Shown in pieces: positions 18,467 to 30,619 of a stretch of DNA of 64,000 nt. Position 1 is the stretch's first letter; each line of letters begins with the position of its first letter. The translations under genes were made by a program, and so were the position numbers. Where the stretch lies: positions 310,001 to 374,000 of the forward strand of contig NZ_SNYO01000004.1 of the NCBI RefSeq assembly GCF_004363095.1, written 5' to 3'. The stretch is from Actinomycetospora succinea. Its GTDB lineage: Bacteria > Actinomycetota > Actinomycetes > Mycobacteriales > Pseudonocardiaceae. The notes under the pieces are model-generated. The model was not told where the DNA came from, made no database searches, and was given only the letters and a program-made list of their open reading frames with translations.

Positions 18467-18591
18467 TCGTTGGTCCGGGTGACCTCGTGCTTTCGGCCGG
18501 TCGGCTCTGTCCGATAGGCCGGTCGACTCAGCGTGAGATCAGGCGCTACCGTAGGCGCCCGGTGCTCACTCGTCCGGAGGAGCACAGCCCG

Positions 18592-19980
18592 GTGAGGGGG
18601 TGCGCGGTGGCCACGGAGCCCGACGACCACCCTGGCGCGTCCCCGGACGGCGGACCCCCGCCGGTGGCGTGGCCCGGCGCGGTCGACGCGGCGACCCGCG
18701 GTCTGGACGCCGTCCTGGGCCGCGAGGTCGCGATGGTGACGCTGCCGCCGGCCCGCGGTGACGACCTCGTGGTGCGCACCGAGCAGGTCCGCCGCCTCGC
18801 CGGGCTGCACCACGCCCACCTCGTCGAGGTGTTCGACGTCGACGGCCTCACCGAGGGCTCCGAGAGCACGCTGGTGCTCCAGAGCGTCGCCGGCCGGGTC
18901 CTCGAGCCGTCGGCCGACCTCGGTCGCTGGGCGCCGATCGCGGTCGCCGAGGTCGGCGCGCAGCTCGCGGCCGGGCTGGCGCACGCCCACGGGCGCGGCG
19001 TGGTCCACGGCGGCATCGGTCCCGCGAGCCTGGTCCTCGGCGGCACCCCGGGCGCCCCCTACGCCTGGCTCACCGGCTTCACCGCCGCCCTGCACCCGGC
19101 GCCGGTGGTGACGCCCGAGGGCAGCGAAGGTCCCGGGGACGTCGAGACCGCGGAGCCGCGCGTGCCCGCCCCGGGCCGGCCCGACGACGACGTCGCCGAC
19201 CTCGGGCGCGCGCTCGCCGCGGTCCTCGACCCCAGCGCGCCCGCGGCGCCGGCCCTCCAGCAGGCGCTCGGCGACATGGTGCACGCCCGCGTCGGTGCCC
19301 GCGGCGCCGCCGAGTCCCTGGCCCGCGTCGCCGAGGTCCTCCGCCACGTCGACGAGGACGCGACGAGCTTCGTCCCGGTCGCGCCGCCGGCGCCGGCGGC
19401 GGAACCGGCCGGGGCGACCGAGGTCGTCGCCGCGCCCCGGCCCGCTCCCGAGCCGGTGGCGGTCGTGGCGCCCCCGGGCCGTCCCGGCCGCCGTCGCCGC
19501 CTCGCCGGGCGCGGGGTGCAGTTCGCGGCCCTCGGCGGCGCGGCGATCGCGCTCGCCGCCGCGTCGGGGTTCGTGCTGTGGTCCGGTGAGGACCCGGGCA
19601 CGCCCCGGGAGGCCGGCGTGTCCGACCTCACCCCCCCGGCCGGACCGAACACCGCTCCGGTCGCCGTGTCCCCACCCGGGTCGTCGAGCACCACGGACGG
19701 CTCCGACGAGACCGTCTCCCGCGACGACGACGAGGACGACGACACCCCGACGCGCGGGACCACGACGCGCAGCCCGATCACCAGCGACGTCACCACGGCG
19801 CCGGGCCCGGTCCTCCCGCCGGTGCCGCCGACGGTCCCGCCGACCACCGTCGCGCCGACGACGGCGCCGACCGGCCCGACCACGGGACCCACCACCGGGC
19901 CGACCGAGCCGACCGGCCCGACGACGACCACCTCCGCACGCCCCGGTGGGGCGCGCGGGGCCACGCTCGCCGCTCCCTGA
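18592..19980 (+). CDS. Membrane-anchored protein with degenerate Ser/Thr kinase domain (pseudokinase)
   Basis: 462 residues from GTG 18592, with GGAGGAG upstream; the GTG at 18607 is an alternative. Residues about 20-250 follow the outline of a PknB-like kinase, but the key residues are gone: LGREVAMVTLPP lacks the ATP-binding Lys of VAVK, VVHGGIGPASLVLGG replaces HRDIKPANILL (Arg, Asp, Lys and Asn all lost), and LTGF replaces DFG. One membrane helix follows (RGVQFAALGGAAIALAAASG), then an outer tail rich in Thr and Pro. It is probably a scaffold or sensor, not an enzyme. Confidence 0.75.
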   Translation: MRGCAVATEPDDHPGASPDGGPPPVAWPGAVDAATRGLDAVLGREVAMVTLPPARGDDLVVRTEQVRRLAGLHHAHLVEVFDVDGLTEGSESTLVLQSVAGRVLEPSADLGRWAPIAVAEVGAQLAAGLAHAHGRGVVHGGIGPASLVLGGTPGAPYAWLTGFTAALHPAPVVTPEGSEGPGDVETAEPRVPAPGRPDDDVADLGRALAAVLDPSAPAAPALQQALGDMVHARVGARGAAESLARVAEVLRHVDEDATSFVPVAPPAPAAEPAGATEVVAAPRPAPEPVAVVAPPGRPGRRRRLAGRGVQFAALGGAAIALAAASGFVLWSGEDPGTPREAGVSDLTPPAGPNTAPVAVSPPGSSSTTDGSDETVSRDDDEDDDTPTRGTTTRSPITSDVTTAPGPVLPPVPPTVPPTTVAPTTAPTGPTTGPTTGPTEPTGPTTTTSARPGGARGATLAAP

Positions 19981-20023
19981 GCACCTGACGTCGGGCCCCT
20001 ACCGGGCGACCCGGACGGTGGGG

Positions 20024-20036
20024 GAGCAGACTGCTC
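20024..20036 (+). promoter_or_regulatory. Palindrome just before the MFS exporter start
   Basis: GAGCAGACTGCTC has perfect 6-bp arms around one base and abuts the proposed GTG start at 20037. Its half-site GAGCA resembles the TetR-type operators at 13667 and 13717. It could be a repressor site; if so, the true start may be the downstream ATG at 20079. Confidence 0.35.
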
Positions 20037-21347
20037 GTGGCCGCCGAACCCGAGCGCGAAGGAGCGTCCGAGAAGGCGATGGGTGCCGCACCGCAGCGGG
20101 ATCGTCCCCCCGAGTGCCCGCCCGGCGACTCGGCACGCGCGACCCTTCCGTGGGAGGTCTGGGCGCTGCTCGCGGGCAGCTTCCTCGTCGCCGCCGGGTA
20201 CGGGATCGTGGCGCCCGCGCTGCCGGTCTTCGCGCGCAGCTTCGGGGTCGGGGTCACGGCCGCGTCCGCGGTGGTCAGCGCGCTGCCGGTGATGCGGCTG
20301 CTGTTCGCGCCGGTGTCGGGCCGGCTCGTGGCGCGCACGGGCGAGCGGACGATGTACCTGACGGGCCTGCTGGTCGTCGCCGCGTCCACCGGCGCGTGCG
20401 CGCTCGCGACCAGCTACACCCAGCTGCTCGTGTTCCGCGGGCTCGGCGGCATCGGGTCGACGATGTTCACCGTCTCGGCGTTCTCGCTGATGTTCCGGCT
20501 GGCCCCCGAGGGGCGTCGCGGCCAGGCGAGCGGGCTGTTCACCGGCGCGTTCCTGCTCGGCGGCGTCACCGGGCCCGCGTTCGGCGGCCTGCTCGTCGCC
20601 GTCGACCTGCGCGCCCCGTTCGTCGTGTACGCCGTGGCCCTGGTGCTGGCGACGATCGTGGTCGGGGCGCTGCTCGCGCGCTCGCGGCAGGTCGGCGCGC
20701 GGCGTGACGGCACGCAGGAGACGCCGCTGACGATCGGTGCCGCGCTGCGGGTGCCGATGTACCGCGCGGCGCTGGTGTCGAGCCTCGCCACCGGCTGGGC
20801 GGTGCAGGGCGTGCGCGTGGCGCTGGTGCCGCTGTTCGTGGCCGTCGCGCTCGGCCGGGAGCCGCTGTGGGCGGGCATCGCGCTGACGGTGTTCGCGGTC
20901 GGGGACGGCCTCGTGCTCCTCGCGACGAGCGGGCTCTCCGACCGGCGCGGGCGCCGTCCCGTCGTCATGGCCGGGCTCGGGCTCGTCACCCTCGGCACCG
21001 CGTCGATCGCGCTGGCCCAGGTGCCGGGCGCCCTGGGGCTCGTGGTGCTGCTCGGCGCCTCGGCCATCGCCGGGGCGGGCGCCGGGCTCCTGCAGCCCGC
21101 GCAGGGCGCCGCCGTCGCCGACCTCGTGGGCTCGCGGCGCAGCGGCGGGCCCGCGCTCTCGGGGTTCCAGATGGCCGCCGACGTCGGGGCGATCATCGGC
21201 CCGATCGCCGCCGGGGCGCTCGCCGAGAACGCCTCGTTCCCCGTCGCCTTCGGCCTCAGCGCCGTGATCGCGCTGGTCGCCCTGGTCGCGTGGCAGCGCC
21301 TGCCCGCCGGTTCACCCCCCGGGGAGGCGGGAACCCGCCGCGCATGA
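20037..21347 (+). CDS. MFS transporter (DHA1-type drug exporter)
   Basis: 436 residues, 12 membrane segments. It shows the DHA1 outline: helix 1 LLAGSFLVAAGYGIVAPALPVFARSFG, motif A SGRLVARTGERTMY, motif B-like FRGLGGIGSTMF, and motif C-like GAFLLGGVTGPAFGG, which is typical of antiporters. The N-terminal 40 residues are polar and unsupported by homology, so translation may begin at ATG 20079 instead of GTG 20037. Its stop overlaps the photolyase start (ATGA). Confidence 0.85.
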   Translation: MAAEPEREGASEKAMGAAPQRDRPPECPPGDSARATLPWEVWALLAGSFLVAAGYGIVAPALPVFARSFGVGVTAASAVVSALPVMRLLFAPVSGRLVARTGERTMYLTGLLVVAASTGACALATSYTQLLVFRGLGGIGSTMFTVSAFSLMFRLAPEGRRGQASGLFTGAFLLGGVTGPAFGGLLVAVDLRAPFVVYAVALVLATIVVGALLARSRQVGARRDGTQETPLTIGAALRVPMYRAALVSSLATGWAVQGVRVALVPLFVAVALGREPLWAGIALTVFAVGDGLVLLATSGLSDRRGRRPVVMAGLGLVTLGTASIALAQVPGALGLVVLLGASAIAGAGAGLLQPAQGAAVADLVGSRRSGGPALSGFQMAADVGAIIGPIAAGALAENASFPVAFGLSAVIALVALVAWQRLPAGSPPGEAGTRRA

Positions 21348-22939
21348 GCGTTCCCTTCGGCGTCGAGGACACCTACACCGAGAGCGTCGATGCCGCGCTG
21401 GAGGAGGCGGGCGCCGACCCGGACGCGCCGCTGTGGCTCTTCGGCGACCAGCTCGGCCCGGCCGTGCACGCGCTGCCGCAGCACGCGGAGCGCGACGTGG
21501 TGCTCGTCGAGTCCGCCGCTGTCCTGCGCCGGCGCCGCTACCACCGCCAGAAGCTGCACCTCGTGCTCTCGGGCATGCGCCACCTCGACGCCGAGCTCGG
21601 CGACCGCGCGACGTACCACCGCACCGAGACCTACCGCGAGGCGCTGGAGAAGGTCGGGCGGCCGGTCGTCGTGCACCAGCCGACGTCGCACACGGCCGTG
21701 GAGTTCGTGGAGCGGCTGCGGAAGGAGGGGCTCGTGGCGGCCGTGCTGCCGCCGACGACGTTCGCGCGCCCCCGTGCCGAGTTCGAGTCCTGGGCGGGAG
21801 GCGGCACGCAGCGCAGCGGAGCTGACGCGCCGAAGGCCGGATACAGCGAATCGTTCACGATGGAGAACTTCTACCGCAACCAGCGCCGGCGCTTCGACGT
21901 GCTGATGGAGGGCGACCGGCCCGTCGGGGGCAAGTGGAACCTCGACCACGACAACCGGGAGCCCCCGCCGAAGAAGCAGACGACGCTCGGGGTGCCGGAC
22001 CCGTGGTGGCCCACCGAGGACGAGATCGACGAGCAGGTCCGCCGCGACCTCGACGCGATGGACCTCCCGACCGTCGGCGAGGACGGACCGCGCCTGTTCG
22101 CCGTCACGCCCGACGAGGCGCGGAAGGCCCTGCAGCGGTTCGTCGAGCACCGCCTCGACCCGTTCGGGCCGCACGAGGACGCGATCCTCGAAGACGACCC
22201 GTGGATGGCGCACTCGCTGCTCTCCGTGCCCCAGAACCTGGGCGTCCTGCACCCGCTCGAGGCCGTGCACGCCGCCGAGCAGGCCTACCACGACGGCACC
22301 GCCCGCCTGAACTCCGTCGAGGGCTTCGTGCGCCAGGTCCTCGGCTGGCGCGAGTACATCTGGCACCTGTACTGGCACTTCGGGAAGGGCTACTCGCGGC
22401 GCAACGAGATGGACCACCGCACGAAGCTGCCGGACTGGTGGACCGAGCTCGACGCCGACCGCGTCACCGCGGCGTGCCTGTCGTCGGCCCTGCGCGGGGT
22501 CCGCGACCGCGGATGGGTGCACCACATCCCGCGGCTGATGGTGCTGGGCAACCACGCGCTGCAGCGCGAGTACCGCCCGAGCGCGCTGTCCGAGTGGTTC
22601 ACCACGTCGTTCGTCGACGGGTTCGCGTGGGTGATGCCGCCCAACGTCGTCGGGATGAGCCAGCACGCCGACGGCGGGCAGCTCGCGACCAAGCCGTACT
22701 CCTCGGGCGGGGCCTACATCAACAAGATGTCCGACCACTGCGGCGGCTGCGCCTTCGACCCGAAGGTCCGCGTGGGCGACAAGGCGTGCCCGTTCACGGC
22801 GGGCTACTGGCAGTTCGTGCACCGCCACCGCGGACGCCTCGAGGGCAACCAGCGCACGGCCCGCGCGGTGGCGACGATGGACCGCCTGAAGGATCTCGAC
22901 GCGGTGCTCGAACAGGAGCACGGGAGGCGCGACTTCTGA
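21344..22939 (+). CDS. Cryptochrome/photolyase of the iron-sulfur bacterial (FeS-BCP, PhrB) class
   Basis: 531 residues, start ATG 21344 overlapping the upstream stop. The N-terminal Rossmann-like domain (LWLFGDQLGPAVHALPQ, about 30-160) precedes the FAD-binding helical domain with NSVEGFVRQVLGWREYIW and the end region WVMPPNVVGMSQHADGG. Four cysteines at residues 378, 466, 469 and 482 are spaced 88, 3 and 13, exactly the spacing of the [4Fe-4S] ligands of Agrobacterium PhrB (350, 438, 441, 454). These enzymes repair (6-4) photoproducts with light. Translational coupling to an exporter gene is unexplained. Confidence 0.94.
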   Translation: MSVPFGVEDTYTESVDAALEEAGADPDAPLWLFGDQLGPAVHALPQHAERDVVLVESAAVLRRRRYHRQKLHLVLSGMRHLDAELGDRATYHRTETYREALEKVGRPVVVHQPTSHTAVEFVERLRKEGLVAAVLPPTTFARPRAEFESWAGGGTQRSGADAPKAGYSESFTMENFYRNQRRRFDVLMEGDRPVGGKWNLDHDNREPPPKKQTTLGVPDPWWPTEDEIDEQVRRDLDAMDLPTVGEDGPRLFAVTPDEARKALQRFVEHRLDPFGPHEDAILEDDPWMAHSLLSVPQNLGVLHPLEAVHAAEQAYHDGTARLNSVEGFVRQVLGWREYIWHLYWHFGKGYSRRNEMDHRTKLPDWWTELDADRVTAACLSSALRGVRDRGWVHHIPRLMVLGNHALQREYRPSALSEWFTTSFVDGFAWVMPPNVVGMSQHADGGQLATKPYSSGGAYINKMSDHCGGCAFDPKVRVGDKACPFTAGYWQFVHRHRGRLEGNQRTARAVATMDRLKDLDAVLEQEHGRRDF

Positions 22940-23003
22940 CGGGGTGGGCGGGGGACCCCCGGCGTCGATCGGCGTCCATCGCCGTGTAACGTTGCGTCGC
23001 GTT

Positions 23004-23076
23004 GGGGCTGTGGCGCAGCTGGTAGCGCATCACACTGGCAGTGTGAGGGTCAGGGGTTCGAGTCCCCTCAGCTCCA
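23004..23076 (+). tRNA. tRNA-Ala (GGC)
   Basis: 73 nt, no encoded CCA (the genome reads ACCC). Acceptor GGGGCTG/CAGCTCC includes a G3:U70 pair, the alanine identity element. Anticodon stem TCACA/TGTGA with loop CTGGCAG gives GGC, which reads GCC. A possible -10 (TAACGT) is at 22987-22992. Confidence 0.96.
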
Positions 23077-23087
23077 CCCACCACGCG

Positions 23088-23116
23088 AGGACCGTCGCCC
23101 ACCGGGCGGCGGTCCT
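23088..23116 (+). terminator. tRNA-Ala terminator
   Basis: 13-bp stem AGGACCGTCGCCC/GGGCGGCGGTCCT with one T:G pair and a 3-nt loop (ACC), followed by TCGTCGTT. Confidence 0.82.
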
Positions 23117-23329
23117 TCGTCGTTCCGGGCTGTGCCGATCCCCTGCCGGTCCCGGAGCCCCTGACCAGGAGCGATCTCCGCGGGCCGGAACGATCTACGA
23201 CCGTTCGTCGTTGGACGCCTCACCCGCCGCGCCACGGGTCCGCATGGCGGTTACGATCCCTCCCGTCCGCACGAGCGGCCGACGACGGCCGCCGGGGTGG
23301 AGGAGACACACCGTGAGCAGGAGGCCCTC

Positions 23330-27151
<3,822 letters not shown>

Positions 27152-27155
<4 letters not shown>

Positions 27156-27991
27156 CGCGGGTCCTGGTGGCGGGCTCGCGGGTGCGCAGCGAGCGCTCGG
27201 ACGCCGAGACCCGCCCGCTCGTCGCGGCGCTGCAGGCCCGCGGGGTCGACGCGGACGACGCCCCGTGGGACGACGACACGGCCGGGTGGACCGGCGCCGA
27301 CCTCGTCGCCGTGCGCACGACGTGGGACTACACCGAGCGCCGCGACGACTTCCTGGCGTGGGCGACGAAGGTCGAGGCGGCGACGCGGCTCGTGAACCCG
27401 CTGGCCGTGCTGACCTGGAACAGCCACAAGCGCTACCTCGTCGAGCTGGCCTCCGCCGGCGTGCCCACCGTGCCCACCACCCTGCTCGAGCACGGCTCCG
27501 TGGTGCCCGACGACCTCGGCCGCGGCCCCGCGGTCGTCAAGCCCGCGGTGTCCGCCGGCGGCCGCGGGACCCACCTCGGGCACCCCGACGACCTGCGCGA
27601 CACCGTCGCCGACCTCCTCGGCGTCGGCGACGTCCTCGTGCAGCCGGCGGTCGAGAGCATCGGGCGCGACGGCGAGGTGTCGCTGATCCGCCTCGGGGAT
27701 ACGTGGTCGCACGCGGTCCGCAAGCTCCCCGCGGCCGGCGGCTTCCTCGTGCACGAGAAGCACGGCGGGCGCCTCGAGGACCACACCCCGACCACTCGCG
27801 AGGTCGCGGTCGCCGAGTCCGCGCTGGCCCGGGCGCCCGGCGACGTCGCCGCCGCGCGCGTCGACCTGGTCCGCGTCGACGGCGAGCCGGTGGTCATGGA
27901 GCTCGAGCTCATCGAGCCCGAGCTCTTCCTCCGCCGCGCCGGCGGGGCGCCCGACCGCCTCGCCGACGCCCTCCTCGCCCGCCTGTCCTGA
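27152..27991 (+). CDS. ATP-grasp domain protein
   Basis: 279 residues, start ATG 27152 overlapping the upstream stop (ATGA). The layout is that of the RimK-like ATP-grasp fold: N-terminal VLVAGSR and VRTTWDYTERRDDFLAWA, ATP-binding GPAVVKPAVSAGGRGTHLG, VLVQPAVESIGRDGEVSLIRL, and the metal-binding end VRVDGEPVVMELELIEPELFLR. The WDY and HKRYL segments resemble DcsG-type ligases (cycloserine synthesis), but no partner genes of that pathway are present. It is last in the ctaD-serB-pth2-like chain. Confidence 0.82.
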
Positions 27992-28060
27992 GTACGAGCG
28001 ATGCGGCATCGCTGGCGTGTGACACCAGGATCGCCACATGCTCGCTCGCGCGACACGCCG
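27991..28060 (+). repeat. Dispersed repeat A, copy 1
   Basis: About 70 bp, beginning on the last base of the preceding stop codon, AGTACGAGCGATGCGGCATC onward. A near copy lies at 50803-50871. It contains the palindrome AGCGATGC-G-GCATCGCT and a second hairpin CTGG...CCAG whose loop differs completely between the copies while the stem is kept. Confidence 0.8.
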
Positions 28061-28080
28061 GGTCCGCGCGCGGCACCGAG

Positions 28081-28137
28081 GTGTTGCAGCGTGGCGGCCA
28101 CGCTCGCGTTCAACGTGAGGAAAGGCGCCACGATCAC
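28081..28137 (-). repeat. Dispersed repeat B, copy 1
   Basis: 57 bp; read on the minus strand it starts GTGATCGTGGCGCCTTTCCT and matches 31205-31261 at 47 of 57 positions. Two adjacent hairpins: CTCACGTT/AACGCGAG (one mismatch) and GCGTGGC-C-GCCACGC (perfect). Confidence 0.78.
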
Positions 28138-28220
28138 CGCGGTGCGATGTGGAGGTGCGCCCGGTGCCGATCCCACGTCAGCCGCAGGTGCCGTCGAGGG
28201 CGTGATCGGGCAGAGATCAG

Positions 28221-28270
28221 GGTCCGGGTGACGAAACCCCGCAGATCTACGGGGTTTCGTCACCCGGACC
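28221..28270. terminator. 21-bp perfect inverted repeat, probable bidirectional terminator
   Basis: Arms 28221-28241 and 28250-28270 are perfectly complementary (GGTCCGGGTGACGAAACCCCG and its complement) around the 8-nt loop CAGATCTA. Lying between two convergent operons it would stop transcription both ways. A stem this long and perfect is also what a small transposable element end or a protein-binding site would look like. Confidence 0.6.
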
Positions 28271-28391
28271 GCGATCATCGTCCGGGAGGCCCGCCCCGAG
28301 CGACGCGTTCGCGGGGTGCCGGGCGCGGGCTGATGTCCGGGCGCGCGGTCCGGCCTCGGCGCCGAGCAGATCGCGACCGCCAGGTGACGCC

Positions 28392-28502
28392 GTGGGCGTC
28401 GTCGGCCCGGCGCAGCAGACCTACCTCCTCGGCCCGCGCGACACCGACGACCCCGCCCGCTGGCGCACCGAGATCGGCCGGCCGGTGTTCCGGACGGCCT
28501 GA
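28392..28502 (+). pseudogene. Possible C-terminal gene remnant
   Basis: A 36-codon frame from GTG 28392 to TGA 28500-28502. Its peptide (VGVVGPAQQTYLLGPRDTDD, then PARWRTEIGRPVFRTA) has balanced, protein-like composition, unlike chance frames here, and would fit the tail of a larger protein. No upstream continuation in frame is visible. I do not recognise the family. It ends 2 bp from the dinG stop. Confidence 0.25.
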
Positions 28503-28503
28503 C

Positions 28504-30570
28504 TCAGGCGCCCCGCAGCCGCTCCAGCGCCCCGCGCACGACCGCCGGGTCCTGGGTCGTCCAGAACGGCGGCAGCGAGCCCCGCAGGAACCCGCCGTAC
28601 TGCTTGGTGGCGACGCGCGAGTCGAGCAGCGCGACGACGCCGCGGTCGCCCGTGCCGCGCAGCAGGCGCCCCGCGCCCTGGGCGAGCAGCAGCGCGGCGT
28701 GCGTCGCCGACACCGTCAGGAACCCGTTGCCGCCGCGCGCGTCGACCGCGCGCTGACGGGCGGAGACGAGCGGGTCGTCCGGGCGCGGGAACGGGATGCG
28801 GTCGATCATCACGAGCTGCAGCGACTCGCCGGGCACGTCGACGCCCTGCCACAGCGACAGGGTCCCGAACAGCACGCTCTCCACGTCGGCGGCGAACCTC
28901 GTCACGAGGGTGCCGGTGCTGTCGTCACCCTGGCAGAGCACCGTGCCGTCCCAGCGCCCGCGCAGGTCCTCGGCCGCCTGCTTGGCCGCGCGCATCGACG
29001 AGAACAGCCCGAGCGCCCGCCCGCCGGCCGCCCGCACGAGCGCCTCGATCTCGTCGAGCATCGCGGGGGAGAGCCCGTCGCGCCCGGGCGGGGGCAGGTG
29101 GCGGGCGACGTAGAGGATGCCGGCCTTCGCGTGGGCGAACGGCGAGCCGACGTCGAGGCCGTGCCAGACGAGGTGGGTGGCCGGGTCGTTGCCGTGCCCG
29201 GACCCGTCGTCGGGGATCGGCTCGGTGACCTCCCGCGAGCCGCCCGCCGGGAGCCCCCACTGCCGCGCGAGGGCGTCGAACGAGCCGCCGAGCGCGAGCG
29301 TCGCCGAGGTCAGCACCACCGTCGAGCGCCCGAACAGCCGCGACGCGAGCAGCCCGGCCACCGACAGCGGCGCGACGTGCAGGGCCCGGACGGTCGACGA
29401 GCCCACCTCGCGATCGCTGCACCACACCACGTCCGGGCGGGTCGCCGGGTCCTCGCGGTCGAAGGCGGTGAGCAGGCGCCCGGCGACGTCGTGCACCTCC
29501 TCGACCAGCGCCAGCGCGAACTTCCGCGAGGTCGCGTCGTCGTCCCTGCCGCCCTTCTCCCGGTCCGGCCCGAGCGCCTGGCGGCACGCCCACGCCCGGT
29601 CGCGGATCGCCGAGAGCATCCGCCCGACGCCCTCGGGCATCCGCTCCCAGCGGCCCGGCACGGCGTCGGCGAGCACGGTGTCGAGACCCTCGCCGGCGTC
29701 GAGCAGCCCGTCGGAGATCGCCTGGTCGACGAGCTTGCCGCACCGGCGCGCCGCCGCCGTCACCGTCGCCGCGGTGAGCTCGCCGGTGGCCACCGACGTC
29801 ACGCGGTCGACGAGGTTGTGCGCCTCGTCGACGACGACGACGTCGTGGTCGGGCAGCACCGCGCGGCCCTCGATGGCGTCGATCGCGAGCATCGCGTGGT
29901 TGGTGACGACGATGTCGGCGGCGCCGGCCTGGTGGCGTGCGTGCTCGGAGAAGCAGTCCTCGGCGACCGGGCAGCGCGCAGCCCCGAGGCACTCCCGCGC
30001 CGTGACCGACACCTGCCGCCACGCGCGGTCGGGGACGCCGGGGACGAGCTCGTCGCGGTCGCCGGTCGTCGTCTTCTCGGCCCACTCGTGCAGCCGCGTG
30101 ACCTGCCGCCCGAGCGCCGAGACCTGGAAGGGGTCGAAGAGCTGCTCGTCGACCGGGTCCTCGGCCTGGGCGCTGCTCTCGATCTTGTGGCGGCACAGGT
30201 AGTTGGCGCGGCCCTTGAGGATCGCGAACGTCGGCTCCCGGCCGAGCTCGGGCTCGAGGGCCTTGCTCAGGCGCGGGAGGTCGCGGTCGACGAGCTGGGT
30301 CTGCAGCGCGATCGTGGCCGTCGCGACTATGACGGCCTGCTCGCCCTCGAGCGCGTGGCGCACCGCCGGGATCAGGTAGGCCAGCGACTTGCCCGTCCCC
30401 GTGCCGGCCTGCACGGCCAGGTGCTCGCCGGTCCGCAGCGCGCGCTCCACCGCGGCGGCCATCTGCTGCTGGCCCTCGCGCTCGCTGCCGCCCAGCGCGG
30501 AGACCGCCGCCGCGAGCAGCTCGGCCACCGGAGGGGTCCCGGTGACCGTGTCCGTGCTCGCTTCTCCCAC
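28504..30570 (-). CDS. dinG: ATP-dependent DNA helicase, DinG/XPD family
   Basis: 688 residues. Walker A AGTGTGKS at 55-62, DEAH box at 248-251 (VVVVDEAHNLVDR), and helicase motifs IV-VI near the end (LFSSMRAAKQAAEDL; LWQGVDVPGESL; LLLAQGAGRLLRGTGDRG). Cysteines at 126, 194, 200 and 206 are placed like the [4Fe-4S] ligands of XPD/DinG helicases. Such 5'-3' helicases unwind D-loops, R-loops and G-quadruplexes, which matter in a genome this rich in G. Syntenic with mycobacterial Rv1329c. Its transcript appears leaderless. Confidence 0.94.
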   Translation of the reverse strand: MGEASTDTVTGTPPVAELLAAAVSALGGSEREGQQQMAAAVERALRTGEHLAVQAGTGTGKSLAYLIPAVRHALEGEQAVIVATATIALQTQLVDRDLPRLSKALEPELGREPTFAILKGRANYLCRHKIESSAQAEDPVDEQLFDPFQVSALGRQVTRLHEWAEKTTTGDRDELVPGVPDRAWRQVSVTARECLGAARCPVAEDCFSEHARHQAGAADIVVTNHAMLAIDAIEGRAVLPDHDVVVVDEAHNLVDRVTSVATGELTAATVTAAARRCGKLVDQAISDGLLDAGEGLDTVLADAVPGRWERMPEGVGRMLSAIRDRAWACRQALGPDREKGGRDDDATSRKFALALVEEVHDVAGRLLTAFDREDPATRPDVVWCSDREVGSSTVRALHVAPLSVAGLLASRLFGRSTVVLTSATLALGGSFDALARQWGLPAGGSREVTEPIPDDGSGHGNDPATHLVWHGLDVGSPFAHAKAGILYVARHLPPPGRDGLSPAMLDEIEALVRAAGGRALGLFSSMRAAKQAAEDLRGRWDGTVLCQGDDSTGTLVTRFAADVESVLFGTLSLWQGVDVPGESLQLVMIDRIPFPRPDDPLVSARQRAVDARGGNGFLTVSATHAALLLAQGAGRLLRGTGDRGVVALLDSRVATKQYGGFLRGSLPPFWTTQDPAVVRGALERLRGA

Positions 30571-30578
30571 GACGGTTC

Positions 30579-30584
30579 AGACTA
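30579..30584 (-). promoter_or_regulatory. -10 element (TAGTCT) of dinG
   Basis: TANNNT hexamer 8 nt upstream of the GTG start at 30570, with no ribosome binding site; supports a leaderless transcript and the chosen start. Confidence 0.55.
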
Positions 30585-30619
30585 CGAGCCGGGCCGATCG
30601 GTTCCATCGGGAACCGTGG

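Larger units (their letters stand above)
27992..28503. other. 512-bp gap rich in palindromic repeats, no convincing gene
   Basis: Between the ATP-grasp gene and the convergent dinG. It holds repeat A copy 1, repeat B copy 1 (minus strand), a perfect 21-bp inverted repeat at 28221-28270, and about 230 bp with no clear feature except a possible 36-codon gene remnant (28392-28502). No RNA gene was recognised. Confidence 0.7.
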
